Positions 23,290-34,452 of a stretch of 64,000 bases of DNA are shown in pieces; the stretch's first letter is position 1; every line of letters starts with the position of its first letter. The notes beneath the pieces were generated by a model. The model saw only the letters and a list, made by a program, of their open reading frames with translations. It was not told where the DNA came from and did not search any database. Both the position numbers and the translations under genes were made by a program. Where the stretch lies: NCBI RefSeq assembly GCF_000264995.1, contig NW_006767441.1, positions 756,370 through 820,369 on the forward strand, given 5' to 3'. Origin of the DNA: Punctularia strigosozonata HHB-11173 SS5. Lineage: Eukaryota; Basidiomycota; Agaricomycetes; Corticiales; Punctulariaceae.

Positions 23290-23691
23290 ATGGATGCCCG
23301 CCCGCACAAGCAGTCTATGTCGGAGCTCAAGCTCAGGAGGCTCACTGAGCATAACCAGCGACTAAAGGAGGATTTGCATCGACCCAGGATCCGGGTCAGC
23401 GAAGCCAGCAGGAGGTACGCTCGCCTTCAGGAGAGTTGGATCACGACGCTGACATTCCTATAGTTTGATCGACTACTGCAAGAATACCAAGGACCCGCTG
23501 GTGAGTCTCCCTCTTCCCCTCCTTCCTCGGTTGCCGGAAGCCGGGGCAAGACCTAGATCCCGCTTGCTTGCGGTCACGGTTCAAGTTCTGACGCGTCTTG
23601 CCTTCAGATACCGTCGATATGGGGCCCCTTGAACAAGGGCGAGGATCCCTTCGCGCCGCCTGCGACAGGGTGTGCCTGCACCATCATGTGA
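23290..23691 (+). CDS. STE18: Heterotrimeric G-protein gamma subunit, copy 1 (CAAX CTIM)
   Basis: Gamma subunit that pairs with G-beta at the plasma membrane, in fungi often in the pheromone-receptor pathway. Three exons (23290-23414, 23464-23500, 23608-23691) encode 81 residues. The protein starts [20 protein letters not shown], then [32 protein letters not shown]^[15 protein letters not shown], and ends GCACTIM. The last four residues form a CAAX prenylation box, and a terminal Met predicts farnesylation. The first intron splits at the same place and phase as in the tandem copy at 24632. The second intron (23501-23607) is missing there. The frame is short and interrupted, so a simple open-reading-frame search would miss this gene. 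Confidence 0.92.
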
Positions 23692-24631
23692 AGCGGCCGA
23701 CTTCACGCAGACGCCCTGCAGCTCATCCGCGAGCGGCGTCATACCCGCCTTCCCCTTCATACCGTGTCGGCAATCCTCGCGTAGCGTCCTTCGACGTGAC
23801 CCGTTCATCGAGGGCTCTGACTTGCGAAGAGTCATCCCAGCCTCTCTGCACCACAAACCCCTACGCTCCTTGTTTCTGGCTTATCAGAAAATCTCGTTAC
23901 TTTATGTTCGAGACGCCACTGTCTAATCGCTGGGTGGGGACAGATCCCGGTTCTTGCACACGCGCGTCAGGTTTATTTGGACGGAGATGCGGCTGCCAGC
24001 GCGTGCCTTTTTATGGCACCTTCCTTCTGATATACATAATCGGACGTTTTTAGTATATTCATTTTCTCGGTCTGTCTATCCGCACATCCAAGCCTATCGT
24101 CCCTCCCAGCTGCATATAGATCTAACACAAATTGTGAATATCATCGCTCTGGCCCCTCCTATTCGTGGCGAGATCTGTAGCGGCCAACGATCGAGACGTG
24201 AGCTCGTCGCTCGAGAACGAGAGAAAAAGTCGATTTATTCCACGTGTCGCGCGGGAAACCGGCCGAGGGACGTGCCGCCATTCGGTCCCATCATCACGGC
24301 CGAGCGACAGAGTCGTTCGCACTCGTTCGCATCGCCCTCCAGCTCAGCTCCGTCCATCATCTCCACCGCCCCCTCTCCCCTTTCTCTCCCGACCGCTCGC
24401 CGCATTAGCTTGTGCGCGCTTTGCCCCTCTTGCCACACCCGCACCGCGCAGCGCGTTCCTTACAACAAATCCCGAGTCGACCGGTGAGCGTCCGCCCCGG
24501 GGTCCTTGACCAATACCTGTCGCTTGGTTTCTCACCCACATTTCCGCACGCCCGACTGTGTTACAGCACGCCACCATATCCGTCCGATCCTTTATCTCTG
24601 AACCCCCCAAAGACCCGCACACCCTGCCAAC
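23692..24631. other. Interval between the two G-gamma genes
   Basis: A 940-bp stretch rich in C and T in its right half, holding the 3' flank of copy 1 and the promoter and leader of copy 2. Open frames here (for example 23954-24487) are low-complexity and show no family. No supported gene was seen. Confidence 0.45.
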
Positions 24632-24986
24632 ATGAGCTCAAGGGCCAAACAGTCGATGTCAGAGCTCAGGCTCCGGAGGTTGATCGAGCACAACCAGCGC
24701 TTGAAGGAGGATTTGGCTCGCCCGAGGATACGAGTCAGCGAGGCGAGCAGCAGGTGTGTTATCCAGTCTCTCTGCCCCGCTTCCTCCCTGCAGTCGATGC
24801 CGGCGCTTCCACATGTCCCCCCTTCGCTGTCCATGTGCTGACTTCGCCTGAATCAACAGCCTTATCCGGTATTGCAAAAACACGAGAGACCACCTCGTGC
24901 CGTCTGTATGGGGTCCCGTAAACAAGAGCGAGGACCCATATGCGTCACAAGGTACATCAGGCGGCGGTTGCTGCTCGATTCAGTGA
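24632..24986 (+). CDS. STE18: Heterotrimeric G-protein gamma subunit, copy 2 (CAAX CSIQ)
   Basis: Tandem paralogue of the gene at 23290. Two exons (24632-24753 and 24860-24986) encode 82 residues. The protein starts [19 protein letters not shown], continues [21 protein letters not shown] and [19 protein letters not shown], and ends GGGCCSIQ. The CAAX box is CSIQ with an extra upstream Cys, which could allow palmitoylation as well as farnesylation. The helical gamma domain is nearly the same as in copy 1, while the C-terminal quarter and the membrane anchor differ. The intron inside the gamma core is shared; the later intron of copy 1 is absent. Both copies look intact. The gene is best read as a duplicate that kept its core but changed its membrane signal. 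Confidence 0.9.
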
Positions 24987-25477
24987 GCGACGCTCAACGT
25001 GAGCGGTGGAGGAGGGACATGTGAGTCTCTCTGCTCGCACGTCGATACGTTGCCTTACGATGTTTCTTAGGAATGCAGGGTTTGTTGCAGCCAGCCCATC
25101 GCTACAACCAGACGGACACTCTCTTTCGCGGACTGTATAGGATTCGCTTGCTCCCTCCCGGCCTTTCCTTCGCCGGTACCCCACGCCCTGTTTCGCCCGC
25201 CTTCTCTCCGCCTATGTGCATATAGTATATCCCATTCTTTATACATCTTTTCCTCTCCCGTGTTTCTTGTTGTTTAGTGCTGTCCTCGGTCCGTTATCCC
25301 TCATCTTTCTCACCATACTTGGTCTGCACCGGATGTTCTGTACCACTGCGTCTTTTCTGTCAAATTCCAATAGCCTTCTATGCCAAATCAATCGTCGGAT
25401 ACGCAGAGGCGATGGAAGCATGCATTTCTTATTGCACAAACTACTACACGTGATGACGTGCCGAGGTAGGGTGGATC
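24987..25477. other. Intergenic, convergent 3' ends
   Basis: This stretch lies between the stop of G-gamma copy 2 (+) and the stop of thioredoxin (-). It should contain both 3' untranslated regions. No feature beyond that was recognised. Confidence 0.45.
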
Positions 25478-26214
25478 TTATAATCCCTGTAGAAAGTTCC
25501 GTACAGACTGCTCCGGCATCGCGCCCATGAACTGGGAGACGGGTTCCCCATCCTTGAAGGCGATAACGGTTGGTAATGAACGGATCTGACGAGGACGCAT
25601 GTCAGCATTCCATATGTGTACTAATGAATGGCACGCGGTCTGTGAGTGTTATCAACCTTATATTTGTGGGCGAGCTCGCTCTCGACGTCTGTGTCGACGG
25701 TCACAAGGTCCACGGGGCGGCCGCTGCCGGATTTGAGACCCTCGGCGTCGTCGGTGAGCTTTTCCAAGATGGGCGAAAGCATCTTGCACGGGCCACACCA
25801 GCTATTCTCGGAGTCGGCCGAGGCGGGACAAGCGTCAACTGTGTTCGCGCCAAAACAGGGCACTTGAGTATATGTAGCCTGCTTACTTTGCGTAGAAGTC
25901 TACGAGAACGACTTTGCCTGATGCGCGCTCTTTGGAGACAGCTTTCTCAAAGGTCTGTGGATATGTTGACAGAAGCTGAGCGGGACTGGGACCACCATCA
26001 TTCGAACCCGAGACGTTTGGCGCAGCGCTGATTTAACAGATGGAGATGGGAGATGGCAAAGACCCACCTGAACATCGGCGTCGAAATACTGGGTTTTGCG
26101 GGGAACGGAGGACGCGAACGTACGGCGGCGGCCTGCAGCGAGCGTCGCAGCAAGGGCGGGTGGCCGGCGGGCAGCCTGGAGCCGCGGCGCGCTCGACAGA
26201 AGAGTCGGAGACAT
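25478..26214 (-). CDS. Mitochondrial-type thioredoxin
   Basis: Small thiol-disulfide oxidoreductase with the active site SWCGPCKMLSPILEKL (about 25770-25800). An N-terminal extension rich in Arg and Ala and free of acids (MSPTLLSSAPRLQAARRPP...AGRRRTFASSVPRK) predicts import into mitochondria. It then reads FEKAVSKERASGKVVLVDFYAK^, VDLVTVDTDVESELAHKYK^IRSLPTVIAFKDGEPV, and ends EQSVRNFLQGL. The cis-Pro of the fold is seen in SLPTV. Three introns are present. In-frame ATGs also occur at 26250 and 26292. The one at 26214 is chosen because it gives a presequence without acidic residues, but the longer forms cannot be excluded. It is divergent from the cupredoxin gene. Confidence 0.88.
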
Positions 26215-26350
26215 GTCGTCAGGGACGGGGACGCGAAGGTTCTGCGACATGTTCCGTCGCGCCCGCTGACATAAAGCGGTGTCAACGCTCATTGGCTGGC
26301 CCCAGCGACTCTGGGGTTACCATGGGACCTGGGCCACGCACTGATCAACG

Positions 26351-26358
26351 ATATAAAG
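26351..26358 (+). promoter_or_regulatory. TATA-like box of the cupredoxin gene
   Basis: ATATAAAG lies about 210 bp before the ATG at 26571. A probable 51-nt leader intron (26440-26490) shortens the mature leader, which fits this distance. It was assigned by position and sequence. Confidence 0.5.
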
Positions 26359-26439
26359 TCCCCCCTCTCTCTCCGTCGTCCCTTCAACCCTCCGTTCACC
26401 GAGCCAGTCTCTTTCCCTTGGTTGCACTCCCCGAGCAGG

Positions 26440-26490
26440 GTATGTCGTCCGTTCATCTCCCCCTGAACATGGTCTCACCGCGCTCTGCAG
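26440..26490 (+). other. Probable intron in the 5' untranslated leader of the cupredoxin gene
   Basis: The donor GTATGT and the acceptor CTCTGCAG bound a 51-nt stretch in the leader. It contains two upstream ATGs, both of which splicing would remove. Size and consensus match the coding introns of the neighbourhood. This is inference from splice signals only. Confidence 0.5.
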
Positions 26491-26570
26491 TCCTCGATCC
26501 GTCTTTCGTTCCAGCACATCTCTCTACGGACCTTCCTGCCGCACCCATCGTCGCTTAATACTGCTTCAAA

Positions 26571-27429
26571 ATGCGTTTCTTCTCCGCCGCCACTGCTCTC
26601 CTCGCCTCGGTCGCCGCCGTCTCCGCGGGCCCACTCAAGAGGCAAGCCGGAAACTCGACCACCACCGGAAACACCATCACGGTCCTCGTTGGCCAGAACG
26701 GCACGCTCACCTACTCGCCGAGCAACGTCACCGCGAACGTGGGCGACACGATCGCGTTCCAGTTGTGAGTATTACCGAGCGCTAGCCGCGAGATCCTCGC
26801 CTGACGTGTTTACCCAGCGTCTCCAAGAACCACACCGTCACCCAGAGCACCTTCGCTGCTCCTTGCGAGAAAATGACCACCCCGGCAGCAGGCATCGACT
26901 CTGGCTTCATGTTCGTTGCCGCCAACGCGACGCAGTTCCCCCAGTGGAGCTTCACTGTCACCAACGCCTCGGCTCCGTGCGTGCCCCTCTTATTTGCTTA
27001 CCCACTATCATCCTGACTAACATCATCCCCATCCGTAGTTTGTGGTTCTACTGCCGTCAGAAGAGGTATGTCTCCATTCATATCACCGATTCCACTGCTT
27101 TGCTCATCACGACTTCCTCTAGCCCCGTCAACCACTGCGAGAGCGGTATGGTGTTCTCCGTAAACGCGAACCCCGACTCCGCCAAGTCGTTCGATGCGTT
27201 CCAGCAGGCGGCCAAGGCCAGCGCTAACGGCACCGCCGCCGCCAACGGCACCACTAGCGCGTCCGGCGCCGCGCCCTCTGGTGCCGCCGCCACCGGCGCC
27301 TCGAGCTCCGCTTCCGGCTCCGCCGCACCAGCCGCGTCCTCGACCTCGGGCAGCCTCTCTCTGAGGGCCAGCGGCAGCGCCGCTGGCATCCTCACCGTCG
27401 TCGGTCTCGTGGCCGGTCTCGTTCTCTAA
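26571..27429 (+). CDS. Secreted GPI-type cupredoxin (serine-rich blue-copper-like protein)
   Basis: Cell-surface protein with a single plastocyanin/azurin-like domain. It starts with a signal peptide (MRFFSAATALLASVAAVSA) followed by LKRQ, a possible Kex2-like site. The cupredoxin fold reads TVLVGQNGTLTYSPSNVTANVGDTIAFQ^FVSKNHTVTQSTF, then FSVTNAS-like sequence, LWFYCRQ and VNHCESGMVF. The His, Cys and His copper ligands are visible (KNHTV, WFYC, NHC). A Ser/Ala/Thr/Gly-rich stalk and a hydrophobic C-terminus (GILTVVGLVAGLVL) predict a GPI anchor. Three coding introns are present. Such proteins are common in Agaricomycetes and are induced in development and plant contact. The function is not known here. 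Confidence 0.88.
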
Positions 27430-27737
27430 ATGACGCACACTCCTGCAGTTTCGTTCCATCAACGCGCGCTCAATTGCGTTTTTGGTCCCGGACATGGGTT
27501 CTTTTTTTCCTTGGACACCGATGAGAGATGTATTTTAGTTATCCACCCTCCTTCGCTACTTTTTGTGCATGCCTGGGTAGCTAATTCTGGAACCCTCCAT
27601 ATGAGTGCAACAGAGACCGGTTCGCTAGGGAATTATGCGTGCTCGCCTCTGAGTTAAATGAGCACGTCTTATGGGAACGTATATCGGGGGTACATAAAAG
27701 AACGTTTACAGTCTCAAGCTACGCCTGATTGGTGGAG
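27430..27737. other. Intergenic, convergent 3' ends
   Basis: This 308-bp stretch lies between the cupredoxin stop (+) and the stop of the DUF6533 gene (-). It should hold both 3' ends. No gene was seen. Confidence 0.45.
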
Positions 27738-29329
27738 TCACCCACCTCCGCCGAGGATCGTATGCTTCCCATTATTGAATATGTCATGCCCCGATCTGCT
27801 CGAATCGGCGACCAAGTGGCCCGCGCCTGCTGATCGCTGGCTAGAGTAGAGGAAGGTTGCATCCATAGGATCGGCGAAGGCGAGAGGATCATCGCATTGC
27901 GCGGAAACGGATGAATCGCCCGATTTTTCTGTTCCAGGGGAATGATAACCTCGAAGATTCAGGACGATGCTCAAGTCGGAGACATTGAGCGCAAATGTAC
28001 GAAAGACGTAATCGGTTACGTACTGCGAGACCATTATAGACGTCATCAACTCTGAGAATGGGCCGAAAAGATGCTTCAAGGATTGGTCCTGGACGCTCTG
28101 TAAGTTATGCGCACAGTGAGCGGCGACGACAGTACCATAAAACAACAAAACGCACGAAATATACCACGACGTTCAACAAGTTTGCAGAGAAGATGACGAA
28201 GAAGTAAGCGACTCCATCCTGGGTAGTGAACAATTGCGATCAGTTGATGAAGGTGAACGCGGAAGGATTGCACATACTCGCAGAAAGAGGAGCAGAGTAC
28301 TATGGGTCATCTGGTTAGTCCTTATACGAACAGTTTGATATTTGGGGATGCGTACGGCATTGACTTGCTTCTTCCTCTCTTTAGGTACTGTCTCGATCTC
28401 CACACAGTGAGAAGGAAAATTAAACTGTCAGTCACAAGCGGTCCGATCCAAAGGCCCGTGTAAATCGACGATCGGGCAACGAGAATACATCCGGTCCGTA
28501 TCGGCTCTTGCAGCGCTAGAGTAGATATCATCAACGGATTGAAACAAATCCGCGACGCAATAAGGACAAAGGACGCACGGATGCCTTCTGCCAGTACAGC
28601 AGCTTGTATGCCTATTTGTGCGAGGAATACCACAAGAAGCGCGAGCAGAATCAGACGATTGCCTCCGTATAACGCATTCACGCGAAGGATCATGATGACT
28701 GGCATGCTAAGCTTTGTGACGGAGCACGAACTTGCAAGCGTTCCGCGTACCTTGGCAAATTCCCATGACTGTTGCGCATCCGGCGCCTTCGTATTTCACA
28801 AATCGTTGACATCTGCTGTGCCTTTAGCATCGACGATAAATCTCTAGGAAGATGCTTACACCTGATATACAACTGTGAGTACGAGATGGCTCCGTGCCAT
28901 GTGAACATTCGCACCTCCACTGGCCACTCCGACTGGTATGCCACCATCGATATCATGAATCCAAGAGGCGTCAAATAACGGTTCAGTGTGAAAAGAACTG
29001 ATATGGTGGTCCATGGCCGATTCCAGATCTTATCGACCTGCACAAAAGTCAGACTGAGACGGGATTACTACTCGCAGCATCGCACTTCTTCTCCGAACGT
29101 TAGCACTATAGACCACTTGAGATGTCAGAGAAGATGGCGATGATTTATATAATGACTATAACCCTCACGGATATCATACGCCAGCATGCTCAGAAGACCG
29201 CTCTGGAACATGTTCTGAGTTTGCCTGTGTAACTCGTCGTCAGCCCGCCCTACCTAAGCAATACTAGTAATCAACGCACAGATCCATCTTGAACGTTGTC
29301 ACCTCACGTGACAAATCATTGGCATCCAT
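27738..29329 (-). CDS. DUF6533 multi-pass membrane protein
   Basis: Member of a large basidiomycete family of seven-helix membrane proteins with the DUF6533 signature near the N-terminus. The start at 29329 gives MDANDLSREVTTFKMDL^QTQNMFQSGLLSMLAYDI^LLTFGEE^VDKIWNRPWTTISVLFTLNR, where short exons are joined by three introns to build the signature. More helices follow (MPVIMILRVNALYGGNRLIL, LLALLVVFLAQIGIQAAVL, IGPLVTDSLIFLLTVWRSRQYLKRG, and a helix like FFVIFSANLL). The final part is SELMTSIMVSQY, then LNVSDLSIVLNLRGYHS and a Ser/Gly-rich cytosolic tail. Family and orientation are clear. Some middle exon borders are uncertain. The molecular function of the family is not known. Confidence 0.8.
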
Positions 29330-30440
29330 GGCGGAAGCCCCCGTAATTGCGCAAGCGGATAGTTTCAAGAAGAGGGAAAGGTATTCCACAAGTCACCCAG
29401 GACGCCGTCCCTGAGAAGCCATAGATATAAGGGCGCACAGTAGACACATTGATAGGTATTCCGCAGGCTGAGAAGCTGTAGGCAATTTTAGGTTCCAGGA
29501 AGTGATGAAGAGAGCTTGCTGGCATTCTTCGCTCAGGCCGCAGAAGAGAAGCCGTATATCGCGCCGTGGCAGTCCCATACAATATGTTTTGCTCCACCAT
29601 CAGCGAAGTGAAGACATGCCGGCCCTGTGATAACAACTGATTAGCCAATTAGTCGGATGAATAGACGAACCAGTCACTGCACGCTCCTGTCGTTCATTGA
29701 TATCTGATACATCGCGAGGAGTGTTCCTGATACGGACTTGCGTTCGTGCAGCCTGACGAGATAGCTACTGTGGCATTTTGCGTTTTCACACCGGAAGGTT
29801 CTGGTCGTGGTGGTATCAAGCAAAGAAGCTTGATGAGCGGAGACGAGACAAGTTCCGCATCACTTCGTTCGAAGTTTTGATATATATATATCCTCTCGTC
29901 ACGATGTGTGTGTACAGCAACGGATATCGCAGAGGACCCAAGTTACCCCCGCGCAGAGTAATGCCAGTGTAGTACTATTGAGAGAGCTGTAAGCCTCCAC
30001 TGTTGCTTCCAGAGTGTCATACGGCTCGAGCATATTCCGGAGCGTTATGTTGTCGCTATGGTCGTCAGCTGAGTAGTCTTCGGTTCCCGGTACGTACGAC
30101 GTAGCTGCGGTCATTGGCAAGGTCATGCGGTTCGCGGATGCGATATTGCAAGCGTGCGAATTTTCGGGCTGCGTTCTTTGCCTTTGTTCTCCTATCCAGG
30201 CAACGGAGGATGGCCTTGAAAGGGAGAACAAGAGATTCTGGTGGCCTCATCCAGTACTCGGCCCCCCTATCCGGCCCACGTCGCTCGGCAGCCTATTGTG
30301 CCACCAACCGTGGCCCTACCGCGGATGGTCTACATATATGGCACCCGCGCGGAACGCGCTCTCGCGAGCTGTTCAACGAAAAGCAGGCGCCGCCGCCTTG
30401 TTCACCCCTCTGAACCGCTTTCTTCGCGCTCTCTACGACC
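29330..30440. other. Non-coding interval, possible unrecognised minor gene
   Basis: This 1.1-kb divergent interval separates the DUF6533 gene (-) and the arrestin gene (+). Minus-strand frames at 29316-29648 and 29899-30231 are open for about 110 codons each. The second has one hydrophobic stretch (STTLALLCAGVTWVLC). Neither shows a family or a convincing exon chain. A short TA run lies near 29880-29892. Confidence 0.4.
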
Positions 30441-32107
30441 ATGTCCGTTTCATTAGAGATAGTCCCTTTATCCTCAACACTGGACATGCTCGGCGAGCCT
30501 AAGAGATCGTACGTTGTCTTCCATATGGGATCCCAGACTTAGCTGCTGATACTCGAGCAATCCTTCAGTTCGGCGTATTCTTTGTCGGGGCATATATCCA
30601 TCATCGCCAAGCCAGGATCGTCCTTTTTTGACAGTCGTCGAACGGTTCGCCTACTACTCGAGTCCTTGACGGTCACCTTCGAGGGCCAATCGGAGCTGCT
30701 CACGCCCGCTACTGGCTATTCCGGTTTTCGGATATGTTCAATATCGTCTGAGCTAATACAGAGCGACGATACGGAGATCAGCAACGAAGGACACGAGGAT
30801 GACAAGCAAATGTGTGCTTGGAACGTCGTCTTCAACATCCCCATACCTGGATGGTTACCTGCGAGTTCAACGTTTGGCGACACGAGCACCGGTGCCACTG
30901 GAGTCCGATATTACCTGCTAGCTACTGCTCGGTTTAGAAATTTGGACGATCGGGCGCAGAGTTCGTTCTCGCTCATGCAGCTTTGTAGTCCCATGTTACC
31001 GAAGACGCGAGTTGTCAGCGCGTCTCCGCACGGCATCGTCCTAAATCGCACCTATCCTGTTCCTGGAAGGTCCTCTCCAACGTCGGGATTCCCTCTCACA
31101 CCTTTCCATGTGCAAGGATTTGGGGCTGGCCCGGATCATGATAACTCTCGCATTCCGCCGGCCGTTCTAAAGGAGCTCCAAGTTGTAGTCACAGCTCCAG
31201 AGCACATCAATCTTGAACACGAGACGCCAATCCCGTTCAAGATTCTCTTCCGCGTCAACAATCTGCCGGACGAGGAGCGAAACAGGCTGCGGATTGTCCT
31301 TTTCTCTGTCGAAATCGAGCAGGTCGAGCAATTCAGGTGCGCATGAAAGGCCTATGTAGCGCAAAATACGGGTCTAATCTTCTTTCCAGGAATGACCCTT
31401 CGCCCCATTATCTAGCGCGCTATCCGCTACTACCAGCTCACGAACAGTGGCCTCTCAAGCCACTCCCGTGCCAGCACCCTCTGGCTACGCTGTACGACAT
31501 GGACCTAGCTCTCAGGCCCGGATCCAGCACGTCCCGCGTGTTCTCCCTCCTTCCATTTTCACACTCCGGTCGATTCGTGTTGAAAGGCGACGGCTATGTC
31601 TTCCGCTCAAACCAGAATGCCCCGACGGATGACAAGGCATGGTACACTGTGGATACGACCTTGCCGTTTACGCGCGTTTCCGACGTTCAATCGCGACACA
31701 AGGAGCACGGGGAGCACTGGGCGGGCGAAGAGGTTATCCGAGAAACGTACGAAGGACCACATCTTACTGTCACCCATCGACTGTCCGTTTCGGTGACGTG
31801 CACGTACGACAGAGATCATCCAGGTCCTGATGGTCAGGCTTCGCGCATTCAAGAAAATCTACGATTCGCCGTCCCCTTGTCGTTCGTCCATGTCCACGAA
31901 TCCCCATCCAATCACCCATTTGGCGCCAGCCCCAATCCTACCGACAACTGCACTACGCGGATGCTCAGTTCTCCTTCCACGGCATCGCTGTATACTTCGA
32001 CTGCGAGCCTTCCCGCTTACTCACAGTTGTTCCACACCAACGGCACACGCCGCCTTGACTTCGATGAGCCTCTGCCGCTTTATGTCCCGCCGGACGACAG
32101 CAAATAA
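30441..32107 (+). CDS. Arrestin-like (ART-type) adaptor protein
   Basis: Protein with an arrestin N-terminal fold, of the kind that links membrane transporters to ubiquitin ligases. The start is MSVSLEIVPLSSTLDMLGEPKRS^SAYSLSGHISIIAKPGSSFF, joined by a phase-2 intron. It continues with LLLESLTVTFEGQSELLTPATGYSGF, IPIPGWLPASSTFGD and VRYYLLATARF, typical strands of the arrestin sandwich. A second intron near 31336-31390 leads to the C-terminal lobe (GRFVLKGDGYVFRSNQNAP, HLTVTHRLSVSVTCTYD). The tail holds LPAYSQLF and LPLYVPP. These LPxY sequences resemble the PY motifs that bind Rsp5-type ligases, though true PPxY is not seen. Two introns only. Role in endocytic regulation is inferred from the family. 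Confidence 0.8.
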
Positions 32108-32455
32108 CTTATATCACTTGCATCGGCATTATCCCTTACGCCTATTTATCCTCCCCTTCGCATTCCTGGCTCCTCACCCATAATTGCCCCCTGTACTATG
32201 GATATTATAATGCGCCTGTAATACCGCGTTCAAGAATGACAGTAGACAACATGTACACATTACTCGCAATGAACATATATAACAGTCACTATGGTCTGGG
32301 TTCGAATGCGCGTTACTCCACTGGCTGTGTCCAGGTGGGCCTCCGCGCGCCTTGATCTGAGTCTCGGCGAGCTTACTTACCCACATACGTTGTGATCTTG
32401 CTGTGATTTCCCGCGCTTCAGGTCACGACAAGAGACTCCGCCTCTCTTCCTGACC
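32108..32455. other. Intergenic between two plus-strand genes
   Basis: This 348-bp stretch holds the 3' end of the arrestin gene and the promoter of the DUF1776 gene. Nothing else was seen. Confidence 0.45.
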
Positions 32456-34339
32456 ATGGTACCTCAGCTCGACGAGTACGTCGAGTACATCGAAGATGTC
32501 GTCGTCTCGTCTGTGCACGCTGTGACCCCCGACTTGCCCATCGTGAGGGAGGCTTTCGGTCGCCTCTGGGCTGATGTCAATCGATTGTGGCCGACAGCGG
32601 TGTCCGAGATGAAGAAGATCCCTGGGCTGAGCGACTTTGAGATTGAGATGCCTCCGCCGCCGCCGCCGCCTCCACCGAAGACTTGGATACAGAACGCGGC
32701 GGATTGGTCGCGAGATCATCCGTACAAGGCAGCGACCATCGGCCTGGGAGTCGTTGGCGTCGGTCTACTCGCGGGGTATAGTGTCGTCTCCTTGCAGAGA
32801 ACGGCCCGGATGACCAGGTTATGGGTATCGTCTAACGGGGAGAGAAGGCTGGTTGTGGGTACGTCCGCGTACACGTCGATACACCTAGACGAAAACCTCA
32901 CCAGTTGCATCCAGTCGTTCTCGGAGGGGATACACCGCTAGGACTGCCCCTCATCCTGGAATTGGAACGTCAAGGTTATATTGTGATCGCCAGCGTGAGC
33001 ACGCCCGAGGCTGCGGACGCCCTCGAACGCAAATGTCATGGCTATGTCCGAGCTTTGGTGCTAGACCCTAGCGAGGTGAGGTTGGTTGTATTCGGCCATG
33101 GCTACCGTACTCATGTTTGTACCTTGCAGCCCGCGACGATACATTTCTTTTCCAGGTCTCTCACCTCGGCACTTTCCAGGCGTTTCCCATTGTCTGCGTC
33201 GGGGGATCCTCACGTATCACCCTCAGCTCAGCCCCACTTGCACTCCATCATATCGCTCTTGACCCTCCCCTCTCAGAGCCCAACGCCTTCGACCTCGACT
33301 TTCGAGAATCTCCCGATCGACAGCGCCTACCACTCTTACCTCACCGCCACGCACATCACCCCATTGCAAGCGATTCAGGCATTACTGCCTCTTTTGCGCT
33401 CAACTTCCGCTCGGGACAGGGCTCGCGAACGCGATTACTATGGGCTGGCAGGATCAAAGTCCATCATCTTCTGCGTTCCTGCGACCGATGCCCGTATCGG
33501 CCTGCCCTTTGCCGCGGCCAAGGCTATGAGCGCGGCCGCAACCCTTCGCGGCGCTGAAGTGCTTCGGAGGGAGTTGAGAGCGTCCTCAGTGGCAGGATCG
33601 CTACCCGCAAGCACGGATACGCGTGTCGTCGTCGTCGATATCGGCGCCATCGACGTTCCCAGTCCCAGGATGCCCGAGGTTACCGAGCGTTCGTTGGTTT
33701 TGTCGGACAACGCCTCGATGCCGCGGCCCAAGGATCGTCGCAGGACCTCTCGTAAACCCACAGACGCTCGGAAATATGCTCGGACCGTGGTTGACATCGT
33801 AAATGGGGGCCGACCGCGGGACCCTGGTTACATGGGATGGAGAATCGTCTCTGGGAGCCTCCTCAACTGGATCCGCGGGAACCGTGTTGTGGTTGGTGCG
33901 GGAGGTATGCATACATCCGGTGTTCTATCTTCCAACGTATTGACTCGATCTGACTCTTATAGCCGGAACATATGCGCTTGCATCGTATCTACCCATCTCC
34001 GTCTTGGATCTGATCCTCAATATCCCTCACTTGCTTATTGGCCTCAGGAATGCCTTACTTCCGGTTCCGCCACGTGTAGCGATACCTTCCGCCCCACCGT
34101 CTGCCCCCGTCGCTCCTCGAGAAACTCCAGTCACATCTTCTGCGAAGCCGACGCAAGACAACACCGATTCGCATGGTAGTGGTCCGCAAGCGCCGTCAAA
34201 CCACGACCACGACCACGAGCAAGAATCGTTGTCAGGCTCGGAAGCAGACGTCGAGAGCAACACGGAGCAAGAGCCTGTTATGACCGAAAGCTGGGTTAGC
34301 CTCGGCGGCAACGCGAGCGAGCTCTCCGTCGAGCCGTAA
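32456..34339 (+). CDS. DUF1776 family protein, Rossmann-like, membrane-anchored
   Basis: Fungal DUF1776 protein, distantly related to short-chain dehydrogenases and predicted to sit in mitochondria or another membrane. It starts MVPQLDEYVEYIEDVVVSS, followed by a polyproline run (about 32650-32675) and a transmembrane helix (AATIGLGVVGVGLLAGYSVV). A first intron (about 32861-32920) joins RRLVV to VLGGDTPLGLPLILELERQGYIVIAS, the nucleotide-binding-like strand and loop. It continues with the SDR-like core (ATHITPLQAIQALLPLLRS, SIIFCVPATDARIGLPFAAAKAMSAA, VVVDIGAID). It ends in an acidic tail (SWVSLGGNASELSVEP). Three introns are present. The catalytic Tyr-x-x-x-Lys of true dehydrogenases is not evident; the place of YxxxK reads FAAAK. 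Activity is unknown. Confidence 0.82.
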
Positions 34340-34452
34340 ACACCAGATACCGCATATCCAGGGTAACGTGAATTGCTGCGACACGATTGTCCATTTGTAA
34401 TTGTAAGCTTGTATGTACTTATCCTCACCCCACTCTGCCGACCCTGCTCCAC

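Noticed and set aside
29316-29648. Minus-strand frame of 110 codons upstream of the DUF6533 gene
   Set aside because: The first exon of the DUF6533 gene starts at 29329 in another frame. The longer frame has no family and lacks an ATG start.
29899-30231. Minus-strand frame with a possible membrane segment
   Set aside because: Only about 70 codons follow a good ATG and no downstream exon could be joined. It may be a decayed gene but cannot be supported.
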